From assembly GCF_045032955.1 (NCBI RefSeq), contig NZ_JBJFZU010000008.1, forward strand, positions 110,240-174,239: a stretch of DNA of 64,000 nt, given 5' to 3'. This stretch comes from Ornithinicoccus sp045032955. Lineage in GTDB: Bacteria > Actinomycetota > Actinomycetes > Actinomycetales > Dermatophilaceae. Each line of letters opens with the position of its first letter. Position 1 is the first letter of the stretch. The position numbers were made by a program, and so were the translations under genes. Shown one piece after another: positions 9,814 to 17,653 of the stretch. The notes beneath the pieces are model-generated. The model made no database searches and was not told the origin of the DNA. It saw only the letters and a program-made list of their open reading frames with translations.

Positions 9814-11022
9814 GTGAGCCCGCAGACCCGCATCAGTGCCCGTGTCGGTTCCATCGCCGAGTCCGCGACCCTGGCGGTCGACGCCAGGGCGAAGGCCCTC
9901 AAGGCCGAAGGACGCCCCGTCATCGGCTTCGGCGCCGGCGAACCCGACTTCCCCACCCCCGACTACATCGTCCAGGCCGCCGTCGAGGCGTGCAGCGTAC
10001 CGGCGAACCACCGCTACTCCCCCGCCGGCGGGATGCCCGACCTCAAGGCGGCCATCGTCGCCAAGACACGCCGCGACTCCGGGTATGCCGTGGAGCCGGC
10101 CAACGTGCTGGTCACCAACGGTGGCAAGCAGGCGGTCTACAACACCTTCGCGGCGCTGCTCGACCCGGGTGACGAGGTCATCCTGCCCACGCCCTACTGG
10201 ACCACCTACCCGGAGGCGATCCAGTTGGCGGGCGGCACCCCGGTGGACGTCTTCGCGGGGGCCGACCAGGCATACCTCGTCACCGTGGAGCAGCTCGAGG
10301 CGGCGCGCACCGAGCACACCAAGGCGCTGCTGTTCTGCTCACCGTCGAACCCGACCGGCGCGGTCTACCCGCCCGAACAGGTGGAGGCGATCGGGCGCTG
10401 GGCGCTCGAGCGCGGCATCTGGGTGATCACCGACGAGATCTACGAGCACCTGCTCTACGACGGCGCCCAGGCGCCCTCGATGCCGGTGCTGGTGCCCGAG
10501 CTGGCGGACACCTGCGTGGTGCTCAACGGCGTCGCCAAGACCTACGCCATGACCGGCTGGCGGGTGGGCTGGATGATCGGCCCCAAGGACGTCGTCAAGG
10601 CGGCCACCAACCTGCAGAGCCACGCCACCTCCAACGTCGCCAACGTGTCCCAGCGCGCCGCGATCGCCGCGCTGGAGGGCAGCCTGGGCGCGGTCGAGGA
10701 GATGAAGCTGGCCTTCGACCGGCGGCGCCGGCTGATGGTCGAGATGCTGAGCGCGATCGAGGGCGTGCACTGCCCGGTCCCGCAGGGTGCCTTCTACGCC
10801 TACCCCAGCGTGCAGGGGGTCCTGGGCCGGACCATCCGGGGCCGCACCCCGCAGACGTCGGCCGAGCTGGCCGCCCTGATCCTGGACGAGGTGGAGGTCG
10901 CGGTGGTGCCCGGCGAGGCCTTCGGGCCCAGCGGCTACCTCCGCCTGTCCTACGCGCTGGGCGACGACGACCTGCGCGAGGGCGTCGGCCGGATCCAGGC
11001 TCTGCTGGGCGAGGCGCGCTGA
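9814..11022 (+). CDS. aspC: Aspartate aminotransferase (class I PLP enzyme)
   Basis: 402-residue fold-type I aminotransferase, aspartate/2-oxoglutarate type. The start GTG at 9814 gives MSPQTRISARVGSIAESATL, the usual beginning of this subfamily; an open frame continues upstream over the tRNA but is not credible. Motifs: GAGEPDFPTP, PYWTTYPE, CSPSNPTGAVY, TDEIYEHLLYDG, the PLP lysine in NGVAKTYAMTGWRVGW, and the substrate-carboxylate Arg in YLRLSYALG. It is divergent from the secE block; AAAGAT lies 6 nt before the GTG, compatible with a leaderless start. Exact amino-acid specificity within the family is inferred. Confidence 0.9.
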   Translation: MSPQTRISARVGSIAESATLAVDARAKALKAEGRPVIGFGAGEPDFPTPDYIVQAAVEACSVPANHRYSPAGGMPDLKAAIVAKTRRDSGYAVEPANVLVTNGGKQAVYNTFAALLDPGDEVILPTPYWTTYPEAIQLAGGTPVDVFAGADQAYLVTVEQLEAARTEHTKALLFCSPSNPTGAVYPPEQVEAIGRWALERGIWVITDEIYEHLLYDGAQAPSMPVLVPELADTCVVLNGVAKTYAMTGWRVGWMIGPKDVVKAATNLQSHATSNVANVSQRAAIAALEGSLGAVEEMKLAFDRRRRLMVEMLSAIEGVHCPVPQGAFYAYPSVQGVLGRTIRGRTPQTSAELAALILDEVEVAVVPGEAFGPSGYLRLSYALGDDDLREGVGRIQALLGEAR

Positions 11023-11062
11023 GGGCGACGGTGCGCTAGCCTCGCTGCCAGGAGGTCGACAG

Positions 11063-11413
11063 ATGGTGGGTGGGGATCCTGCTCGGCTCAACGGGTCGGG
11101 CAGCACGACGATGGACTGTGCGATCGACCTGCAGGGCGGGCAGACCGCCCTGGGGGCGTACCGCACCTTCGACGAGGCGTCGCTGGGACGGGCGGCCACC
11201 GGCAGCGGGGTGGCTGCCGCCTTCGACGCGGCGCTGGCCGAGCTGGTCCGCGCGACGGGGCGGCTCGGGGACACCTGCGCCACGGACGGTCACCACCTGC
11301 AGCGCGCCTCGCGGGAGATCGACACCGCCGCGAACGACGCGGAGGGCGGCGGTGGAGGGGCCGGTAGTGGTGGAGCCGGTGGAGGGGCCGGCGGCGGGAC
11401 CGTCCCCCCATGA
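11063..11413 (+). CDS. Small WXG100/ESX-like helical protein with Gly-rich tail
   Basis: 116 residues, unrecognised at family level. Residues ~15-95 are predicted helical, Ala-rich with regularly spaced hydrophobics (ALGAYRTFDEASL, AAAFDAALAELVRATGRL, REIDTAAND), and the last ~22 residues are mostly Gly with a closing PP. Size and layout resemble ESX/WXG100-type partner proteins, although no clear W-x-G is present. AGGAGG lies 7 nt before the ATG and TAGCCT about 20 nt further up may be the -10. Its stop overlaps the next ATG (ATGA), so it heads a coupled three-gene unit ending in a protein with a WXG100-like N-terminus. A partner or chaperone role is inference. Confidence 0.6.
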   Translation: MVGGDPARLNGSGSTTMDCAIDLQGGQTALGAYRTFDEASLGRAATGSGVAAAFDAALAELVRATGRLGDTCATDGHHLQRASREIDTAANDAEGGGGGAGSGGAGGGAGGGTVPP

Positions 11414-12126
11414 GGGCACGGGGACGGGGCGCCGCCGTGGCGCTGACGATGATCATGACCCTCGCCGCGTGCGGCAGCCAGGAGGAGCAGATGGGCACCG
11501 AGGAGACCACGCCCGCGACCACCGGCCCGCCCGCCGACGAGGACACCCGGACGAGCGCGGAGCCGGACGCCTTCAGCGTGTCCGTCGACGCGAGCGCGAC
11601 CCCGGCCACGGCACCGGAGGGCTTCACCGCCGGGCTCGAGGGCGTGCTCGTGACCTACACCGTCACCAACGACGGCCCTGAGCCGATCAAGGTGGCCACC
11701 GACCGTGGCTCCGGCCAGACCCGGTCCTCGGTCACCGCGAGCGCCGCGGTCTGGGTCAGCGCCGGCAGCTCCCCCGACGTGGCGCGCCTGTCCAAGCAGG
11801 TGTTCGGCATACCGGACGGGGTGCTGCCGACCGACCTGCACCGGGTGGGCAGTGCCACCGTGGAGCCGGGTGGAACGCTCGAGGACACCGCCTTCGTCAC
11901 CCTGCCCCTGGCCACGGACCTGCCCGAGGGCACCCGGACCATCACCGTGACCGAGGACCCGCTGCAGGATCCCGCGGCGGTGACCGGCGTCGAGGTCTGC
12001 GTGCAGCTGGCACCGGGACCGGAACCAGGTCAGGAGGAGCCGTACGCGTCCACCATCGCCGCGAACGCCTCCGGCACCACCACCGTGTGCAGCGAGGTCG
12101 TCGAGCTCCCCGAGGGGACACGGTGA
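11410..12126 (+). CDS. Secreted lipoprotein of the toxin-like operon
   Basis: 238 residues. A type II signal peptide ends in lipobox LAAC (Cys21). Residues ~22-52 are a low-complexity Thr/Glu/Pro linker; the rest looks like one all-beta immunoglobulin-like domain (VLVTYTVTNDGPEPIKV, SATVEPGGTLEDTAFVTLP, TRTITVTEDPLQDPAAV). It resembles the DUF4352-type or telokin-like domains found on many actinobacterial lipoproteins but I cannot name a family. It overlaps the upstream gene by ATGA and the downstream gene by GTGA (12123-12126). Because it is wedged between the two WXG-like genes, an immunity or surface-docking role is possible; the sequence does not prove it. Confidence 0.65.
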   Translation: MRARGRGAAVALTMIMTLAACGSQEEQMGTEETTPATTGPPADEDTRTSAEPDAFSVSVDASATPATAPEGFTAGLEGVLVTYTVTNDGPEPIKVATDRGSGQTRSSVTASAAVWVSAGSSPDVARLSKQVFGIPDGVLPTDLHRVGSATVEPGGTLEDTAFVTLPLATDLPEGTRTITVTEDPLQDPAAVTGVEVCVQLAPGPEPGQEEPYASTIAANASGTTTVCSEVVELPEGTR

Positions 12127-13976
12127 GCAGCACCACCGTCCACGACGTGTGGGACCTGCAGGCGAACACCTCGTGGCTGGTCACGGCTCGCGGCCGGCTC
12201 ACCACGTTGGCGACGACCCTGGCGGACACCGCGGGGACGGTGGGCAGCACCCGAGAGGACCTGGCCCAGCACTGGGAGGGCGCTCACGCGGCGTCGTACC
12301 ACGCCTACGCCCCAGGGCTGAAGGTCGCGCTGGAGCGGGGCAGCGACCTCGTCGGCCGCGTCGAGCAGGTGCTGCAGGGGATCACGTCCGTCCTCGACGA
12401 CGCACAGGCGGACCTGGACACCTCCTACGTGCGGGCCGGTGCACGCTGCACCTCGGTCTCCCGGGCGGACGGTCAGGTCACCTTCTCCTGGGCCGAGGAG
12501 GAGGACCGCCCCACCGAGATCGACGGCGAGCGCGCCACCGCGGGCTCCATCCTCAGCGGCGTCCGCGAGAGCCTCGGCCGACGGGCCGGGAACCTGTCGG
12601 CGGTGGGCACGGAGGCCGGCGCCCTGGCCGACGCCTGGGCCGGCCCCGCCGGAGGCACCCCCGCCTGGGACCACCCGACCGGGGTGACCTACGGCATCCA
12701 GCAGACGACCCTGGGCGACACCACCACGGTGACGACCGGCGACCTCGACACCGACGTCCAGGTCCTGGTGGACCCGGACACCGGGGAGACCGCCCTGCGG
12801 ATCACCCACTACACCCAGGACCAGTGCATCGTCGAGGACATCCGGATCCCGGCCGGTCAGGACGTGGTCATCAACACCGGCAGCGGTGACGACACCATCT
12901 CCGTCCCGCCCGGGGTGGACGTGAGCCTGCGCTTCTCGACCGGGGACGGCGACGACACGGTGACCGGTCGGGAGGCGACCGGGCCGGTGGAGCTCTTCGC
13001 CGGGGCCGGCGACGACATCGCCGAGCTGGGCAGCGGGGACGACACGGTCCTCGGCGGCGACGGAGACGACTACGTCGACTCCGGGGGCGGCGACGACCAG
13101 GTCTTCGGCGGCCTGGGCAACGACATCCTGTACGGCATGGGCGGTGACGACGTCATCAGCGGTGGCGAGGGCCACGACTACCTCGAGGGTGCCAGCGGCG
13201 ACGACACGCTCTTCGGCGGCGACGGAGACGACATCGTCTCCGGTGGGTTCGGTGACGACCTCGGCCTGGGTGGCCGCGGCGACGACACCCTGTACGCCGG
13301 CAGCGGCGACGACACCTTCGCCGGTGGGGCGGGCGACGACACGGTGACCGGCGAGGACGGCGACGACCTCGTCGGCGAGGAGCGGATCGTCATCGAGATC
13401 CCTGCGGAGGAGCACTACACCCGGTGGCTCGAGTTCGAGGTCGACGGCAGCGACGCCTTCCGGGAGCGGATGCTCGCCGACCTGCAGATGATGGCCTCCA
13501 GCGAGACCGGCCAGGCGATGCTCGAGGCCCAGGGGAACCACTACGACGAGTCCGGCTTCCTCGGGATGGGCAAGGACAGGGTGGTGCTGCGCGAGCTGGA
13601 CGAGCAGAACGGTTTCGCCAGCCACGGGCCCGACGGCTATGCCATCGAGATCAACCCGACCTACCAGGGTGGGATCAACAACACCACCGACCCGCAGGGC
13701 TGGTCCGGCAAGCCGCCGATCGTCGTGCTCTTCCACGAGATGGGGCACATCAACCAGTACCGCTCGCAGGGCGGCGGATCCGGTCACTGGACCGACCCCG
13801 GCACGGGCGAGCGCTTCGTCGACGAGAACGGGGAGCCGCTGATCGAGCGGCAGAACGTCGGCCTGCCCTGGGACACGGGCATCGTCCCCGAGGCCGACGG
13901 CGAGGACTACGACTTCGACCTCACCGAGAACGGCTTCCGCGAGGAGATCGGCATACCCCGGCGCGAGTGGTACTGA
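12123..13976 (+). CDS. WXG100-like/RTX/M91-type metallopeptidase toxin-like protein
   Basis: 617 residues from GTG 12123, which overlaps the lipoprotein stop (GTGA). Three parts are visible. Residues ~5-105 are helical with a W-x-G at 51-53 (AQHWEGAHA), like WXG100/ESX leader domains. A linker follows to ~250. Residues ~253-420 are about sixteen RTX nonapeptide repeats (GSGDDTVLG, GDGDDIVSG and so on) that bind calcium and form a beta-roll. The C-terminal ~190 residues look like an M91 (NleD-type) zinc peptidase: HEMGH at 538-542 after PPIVVLF, then ERQNVGLPWDTG and the terminal LTENGFREEIGIPRREWY. No signal peptide and no adjacent type I exporter are seen. I read it as a type VII-exported effector or toxin; target unknown. 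Confidence 0.75.
   Translation: MSSTTVHDVWDLQANTSWLVTARGRLTTLATTLADTAGTVGSTREDLAQHWEGAHAASYHAYAPGLKVALERGSDLVGRVEQVLQGITSVLDDAQADLDTSYVRAGARCTSVSRADGQVTFSWAEEEDRPTEIDGERATAGSILSGVRESLGRRAGNLSAVGTEAGALADAWAGPAGGTPAWDHPTGVTYGIQQTTLGDTTTVTTGDLDTDVQVLVDPDTGETALRITHYTQDQCIVEDIRIPAGQDVVINTGSGDDTISVPPGVDVSLRFSTGDGDDTVTGREATGPVELFAGAGDDIAELGSGDDTVLGGDGDDYVDSGGGDDQVFGGLGNDILYGMGGDDVISGGEGHDYLEGASGDDTLFGGDGDDIVSGGFGDDLGLGGRGDDTLYAGSGDDTFAGGAGDDTVTGEDGDDLVGEERIVIEIPAEEHYTRWLEFEVDGSDAFRERMLADLQMMASSETGQAMLEAQGNHYDESGFLGMGKDRVVLRELDEQNGFASHGPDGYAIEINPTYQGGINNTTDPQGWSGKPPIVVLFHEMGHINQYRSQGGGSGHWTDPGTGERFVDENGEPLIERQNVGLPWDTGIVPEADGEDYDFDLTENGFREEIGIPRREWY
12960..13384 (+). repeat. RTX repeat-coding DNA
   Basis: About sixteen degenerate 27-bp units encoding GxGxDxxx nonapeptides, rich in GGCGACGACAC-like words. 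The reverse strand and other frames carry long open frames here purely because of the periodic, stop-free sequence; they are not genes. Such arrays can recombine, so copy number may differ between strains. Confidence 0.85.
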
Positions 13977-13989
13977 CCCCGCAGGGAAC

Positions 13990-14018
13990 CGGCCCGGTGG
14001 CGCCGTGCCACCGGGCCG
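13990..14018. terminator. Bidirectional terminator between toxin-like gene and argG
   Basis: 12-bp perfect stem CGGCCCGGTGGC / GCCACCGGGCCG (13990-14001, 14007-14018) with a 5-nt loop in the 51-bp gap between two convergent genes. It probably serves both strands. Confidence 0.85.
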
Positions 14019-14027
14019 TGGACCCGT

Positions 14028-15485
14028 CTAGTCGGTGCCGAACTCCATCGCCGCCCAGTCCAGCGCCTCCTCGTCCTCCTCGGTCGGGCCGACGCCGCGC
14101 GCGATGCGGTCCGCCCCGCCGGGGGTGAGCTCGCCCACCAGCGTGGTGCTGGCCAGCCCGAGCGCCGAGCGGCCGGAGTCGGCGCCGCCCTTGCCGAGCA
14201 GCCCCATCCCGACGTACTGCTCGAGCCGGGAGCGGGAGTCCGCGATGTCCAGGTTGCGCATGGTCAGCTGGCCGATCCGGTCGGTGGGCCCGAAGGCGGC
14301 GTCCGCCACCCGCTCCATCGACAGCTTGTCCGGGTGGTAGGAGAAGGCCGGACCGTCGGTCGAGACGATGGTGTAGTCCTCACCGCGCCGCAGCCGCAGC
14401 GTCACCTCGCCGGTGACCGCGGAGGCGACCCAGCGCTGCAGCGACTCCCGGATCATCAGCGCCTGCGGGTCCAGCCAGCGCCCCTCATACATGAGCCGGC
14501 CCAGCGCGCGTCCCTGCGCGTGGTAGGCGGCGATGGTGTCCTCGTTGTGGATCGCGTTGACGAGGCGTTCGTAGGTGATGTGCAGCAGGGCCATCCCGGG
14601 CGCCTCGTAGATCCCGCGGGACTTGGCCTCGATGATCCGGTTCTCGATCTCGTCGGCCATCCCCAGCCCGTGCCGGCCGCCGATCGCGTTGGCCTCCATC
14701 ACCAGGGCCACCGCGTCGCCGCCGAAGTCCTCGCCGTTGATCGCCACCGGGCGCCCGTCACGGTAGGAGACGGTGACGTCCTCGGTGGGGATCTCCACCT
14801 CCGGGTCCCAGAAGCGCACGCCCATGATCGGGTCGACGATCTCCATCCCCACGTCCAGGTGCTCCAGCGTCTTCGCCTCGTGGGTGGCGCCCCAGATGTT
14901 GGCGTCGGTGGAGTATGCCTTCTCCTTGCTGGCGCGGTAGGGCAGGTTCCGCTCGTGCAGCCACTGGCTCATCTCGTCGCGCCCGCCCAGCTCGTGCACG
15001 AAGGCCTCGTCCAGCCACGGCTTGTAGATCCGCAGCTGCGGGTTGGCGAGCAGACCGTAGCGGTAGAAGCGCTCGATGTCGTTGCCCTTGTAGGTGGACC
15101 CGTCACCCCAGATGTGGACCTCGTCGTCCTTCATCGCGCGGATGAGCATGGTGCCGGTCACGGCGCGACCCAGCGGTGTGGTGTTGAAATAGGTGCGTCC
15201 GCCGGAGCGGATGTGGAAGGCGCCGCAGGCGAGGGCCACCAGGCCCTCCTCGACCAGCTCGGGCCGGCAGTCGACCAGCCGCGCCAGCTCGGCGCCGTAC
15301 TCCTGGGCGCGCCCGGGCACGCCGTCGATGTCGGTCTCGTCGTACTGACCGATGTGGGCCGTGTAGGTGCAGGGCACGGCACCCCTCTCACGCATCCACG
15401 CCACCGCGACTGAGGTGTCGAGACCGCCGGAGAAGGCGATGCCGACGTGTTCACCGATGGGGATGCTCGTCAAGACCTTGGACAT
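14028..15485 (-). CDS. argG: Argininosuccinate synthase (E. coli-type, long form)
   Basis: 485 residues; joins citrulline and aspartate with ATP to give argininosuccinate in arginine synthesis. The ATP-pyrophosphatase P-loop is GIAFSGGLDTSVAVAW (about residues 15-30); YTAHIGQYDETDIDG, FHIRSGGRTYFNTTPLGRAV and YKGNDIERFYRYG match the longer E. coli-like subclass rather than the ~400-residue form of most actinobacteria, which suggests an old replacement by transfer. The start ATG at 15485 lies 7 nt behind TACACT, a leaderless arrangement, and an ARG-box-like palindrome overlaps the expected -35. It stands alone, away from other arg genes. Confidence 0.95.
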   Translation of the reverse strand: MSKVLTSIPIGEHVGIAFSGGLDTSVAVAWMRERGAVPCTYTAHIGQYDETDIDGVPGRAQEYGAELARLVDCRPELVEEGLVALACGAFHIRSGGRTYFNTTPLGRAVTGTMLIRAMKDDEVHIWGDGSTYKGNDIERFYRYGLLANPQLRIYKPWLDEAFVHELGGRDEMSQWLHERNLPYRASKEKAYSTDANIWGATHEAKTLEHLDVGMEIVDPIMGVRFWDPEVEIPTEDVTVSYRDGRPVAINGEDFGGDAVALVMEANAIGGRHGLGMADEIENRIIEAKSRGIYEAPGMALLHITYERLVNAIHNEDTIAAYHAQGRALGRLMYEGRWLDPQALMIRESLQRWVASAVTGEVTLRLRRGEDYTIVSTDGPAFSYHPDKLSMERVADAAFGPTDRIGQLTMRNLDIADSRSRLEQYVGMGLLGKGGADSGRSALGLASTTLVGELTPGGADRIARGVGPTEEDEEALDWAAMEFGTD

Positions 15486-15525
15486 GGAAACGAGTGTATG
15501 CGCACCACCGCATATCTATGCAACC
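15486..15525 (-). promoter_or_regulatory. argG promoter with ARG-box-like operator
   Basis: On the minus strand TTGCATAGATATGCG (about 15509-15523) resembles ArgR operators (TGCAT halves around an AT-rich centre). A TACACT -10 (15493-15498) follows and the argG ATG comes 7 nt later, so the mRNA is probably leaderless. TTGCAT inside the box could double as the -35, with a 19-bp spacer. A related TGCATAG-TAT word occurs upstream of the ornithine aminotransferase gene. ArgR binding is inferred. Confidence 0.55.
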
Positions 15526-15550
15526 CGCAGGTCAGTGGCCCCGGAGAAGG

Positions 15551-15594
15551 AGCAGAAGGCGCGCCCGGTCGGAGCAGAAGGCGCGCCCGGTCGG
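15551..15594. repeat. 22-bp tandem repeat, two identical copies
   Basis: Two perfect 22-bp units (15551-15572, 15573-15594) ending in GCGCGCCCGGTCGG, in the gap between divergent argG and the DCC gene. Period and core match the six-copy array at 33969-34100 (17 of 22 positions agree in the same phase), so they form one dispersed repeat family. Confidence 0.8.
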
Positions 15595-15613
15595 GGAGAG
15601 GGATACTAGAGGC

Positions 15614-16003
15614 ATGACCGCACGGACCGGCCCGGACCGCCCGCTGGTGCTGTACGACGCCGACTGCGGCTTCTGCACCCTGTCCGCGGGCTGGATCCCC
15701 CGCCTCGGCGCCCGGGTGGACGTCGTCCCGCTCCAGTCGAGGGACCTGGCCGCGCTCGGGGTGGACGCCGACCGCGCCCTGCTGGAGATCCCGGTGCTGC
15801 TGCCCGGCGGGGAGGTGGCCTGGGGGCACCACGCTTTCGCGCAGGTGCTCCGGCACTGCCCGGTCCCGCTGCCGCTGCTGGGTCGGGTGCTGGGCTCCCG
15901 CGTGCTCGAGCGCCCCGCCTCGGCGGCCTACCGCTGGGTCGCCGCCCACCGGCACCAGCTCCCCGGCGGCACCCAGGCGTGCGCCCTCCCGGGACCGACC
16001 TGA
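15614..16003 (+). CDS. DCC-family (DUF393) thiol-oxidoreductase-like protein
   Basis: 129 residues with the family signature VLYDADCGFCTLSAGW (Cys-x-x-Cys) near the N-terminus and the typical RVDVVPLQSRD and GHHAFAQVLRHCPVPLPLL segments. DCC proteins are small thioredoxin-fold-like proteins proposed to act on disulfides; the true substrate is unknown. The start ATG at 15614 is 6 nt behind GATACT. It is a single gene between argG (divergent) and the ABC cassette (convergent). Confidence 0.8.
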   Translation: MTARTGPDRPLVLYDADCGFCTLSAGWIPRLGARVDVVPLQSRDLAALGVDADRALLEIPVLLPGGEVAWGHHAFAQVLRHCPVPLPLLGRVLGSRVLERPASAAYRWVAAHRHQLPGGTQACALPGPT

Positions 16004-16022
16004 GCGGCGGGGACGCGAGCCG

Positions 16023-16733
16023 CTACTCGTCCCCGCGCAGCTGGAAGCGCTGCAGCCGCCAGCCCGCGGCCCCGACGCCGACGACCAGCAGCACGGCGGA
16101 GGCGATGAGCGCGTAGGTGAGCGACAGGTCCTGGCCCCCCAGGTCCACGCCGGAGGCCGCCTCCCCGAGGCGCTCGGCGACCGAACGCACCGAGACGTAG
16201 CGCAGTCCGGTGAGCAGCCGGCCCAGCAGCCCCTCCAGCACCGTGATGTAGAGCAGCCCGGCGATCATGCCGTGCCGGGTGGCCGCCGAGAAGGCGGTGA
16301 ACAGCGCGGTGTAGAGCAACGCCCCCACCCCGCCGGTCACCAGGGACACCAGCAGCCACTCCCCGTCGAGTCCTCCGGCGAGGGATGCCGCGAGCAGCCC
16401 GACGACCGAGACCAAGGCGGCGATACCACCGGCGACCAGGTACTTTGACGCGGCGACGGCATACCTGCTGACCGGGGTCGAGAGCAGGTAGACGACCGAG
16501 CCGTCGTCGATCTCCGGGCCGAGCACGCCGTTCGCGGCGAGCAGCGCCACCAGCGGCACCACCAGCGCCAGACCCACCTCGACCATCACCAGGTCCGGCT
16601 CGACCGGCTCCCCGGTCAGGCCCCGCAGGAGTCCGGCCAGCAGCACCAGCAGCACCGGCAGCGCGATCAGCACGATCCCGCGCCAGCCGCCGACGAGCGC
16701 CCGGAACGCCAGCCTCGCGATCGTCGGGTTCAT
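16023..16733 (-). CDS. ABC-2 type transporter permease
   Basis: 236-residue membrane protein with about six hydrophobic segments and an ABC-2-type look (LGPEIDDGSVVYLLSTPVSRYAVAASKYL is the usual cytoplasmic signature of these permeases). It overlaps the preceding ATPase gene by 4 nt (ATGA) and is the last of four genes forming two ATPase/permease pairs. Substrate is unknown. Confidence 0.85.
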   Translation of the reverse strand: MNPTIARLAFRALVGGWRGIVLIALPVLLVLLAGLLRGLTGEPVEPDLVMVEVGLALVVPLVALLAANGVLGPEIDDGSVVYLLSTPVSRYAVAASKYLVAGGIAALVSVVGLLAASLAGGLDGEWLLVSLVTGGVGALLYTALFTAFSAATRHGMIAGLLYITVLEGLLGRLLTGLRYVSVRSVAERLGEAASGVDLGGQDLSLTYALIASAVLLVVGVGAAGWRLQRFQLRGDE

Positions 16734-17653
16734 GACTGCACCAGGTAGGTGAAGACCGACTCCAGGCTCTCGTCCGAGGGTGCGAGCTCACGCACCGTGA
16801 TCCCCGCCTCCCGGGCCAGCCGGGGCAGCGCGTGCGTGAACTGGCCCATCTCCGTCACCTCCACCGTGATCGCCTCCCCCGCGCCGACCCGGCCCAGCCC
16901 GACGCTGCGCACGCTCGGCTGCCCCATCAGGGCGGCGGCGAGGGCGCGGTCGTCGCTCGAGCGGATCACGTAGTGGGAGGGCCTGTCCGTCATGAGTCGT
17001 CGGATCGCCCCGAAGTCCCCGCTGGCCGCGTGCCGACCGGCGACGACGACCTCGATGTGCCGGGCGATCTGCTCGACCTCCTCCAGGATGTGGCTGGAGA
17101 AGAGCACCGTGCGTCCCTGCTCCCCCATCCGGGTCAGCAGCGCCATCAGGTGCATCCGCTGGCGCGGGTCCACCCCGTTGAAGGGCTCGTCCAGGAGCAG
17201 CACCCCGGGCTCGTGCACCAGGGCCGAGGCCAGCTTGGCCCGCTGCCGCATGCCCTTGGAGTAGGTGCTGATCGCCCGGTCCGCCGCGTCGGTGAGCTCC
17301 ACCTCGGCGAGCGCCGCCTCGGTCGCGCGGCGGGCGTCCGGGAGCTTGTGCAGCTCGGCGGTGGCCTGCACGAACTGGCGTCCGGTGAGGTAGGCGAAGC
17401 TCACCTCCCGCTCGGGCACCAGCCCCAGGTCACGGTATGCCGCGACGTTGCGCCAGACGGGAGCGCCGTCCAGGCGCACCTCCCCCGACGACGGGGCGAG
17501 GAAGCCGGCCATCAGGGCGATGAGGGTCGACTTGCCGGCCCCGTTGGGGCCGAGCAGGCCGGTCACCCCGGGGCCGATCGTCATCGAGACGTCGTTGACG
17601 GCGACGACGTTGCCGTACCACCGGGAGACCCCGGTGAGGACCAGGTCGGACAT
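16730..17653 (-). CDS. ABC transporter ATP-binding protein
   Basis: 307-residue ATPase. Walker A GPNGAGKST, signature-like YSKGMRQRAKLA, Walker B GVLLLDEPFNGVDP and the H-loop in LFSSHILEE are all present; an extra ~80-residue C-terminal domain follows. Two consecutive ATGs (17656, 17653) are possible; I use the second because AAGGGGG is then 4 nt upstream, whereas the first overlaps the upstream stop as ATGA. It pairs with the permease at 16023-16733 and probably works with the other pair just upstream. Confidence 0.9.
   Translation of the reverse strand: MSDLVLTGVSRWYGNVVAVNDVSMTIGPGVTGLLGPNGAGKSTLIALMAGFLAPSSGEVRLDGAPVWRNVAAYRDLGLVPEREVSFAYLTGRQFVQATAELHKLPDARRATEAALAEVELTDAADRAISTYSKGMRQRAKLASALVHEPGVLLLDEPFNGVDPRQRMHLMALLTRMGEQGRTVLFSSHILEEVEQIARHIEVVVAGRHAASGDFGAIRRLMTDRPSHYVIRSSDDRALAAALMGQPSVRSVGLGRVGAGEAITVEVTEMGQFTHALPRLAREAGITVRELAPSDESLESVFTYLVQS

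Noticed and set aside
12030..13787. 585-codon minus-strand frame with many Val/Ala/Asp blocks
   Set aside because: Antisense of the RTX repeats, which are periodic and stop-free in several frames.
12123..13976. Ordinary type I-secreted RTX haemolysin
   Set aside because: No C-terminal type I signal region after the repeats (the protein ends in a peptidase domain), no HlyB/HlyD/TolC-like genes, and a WXG100-like N-terminus instead.
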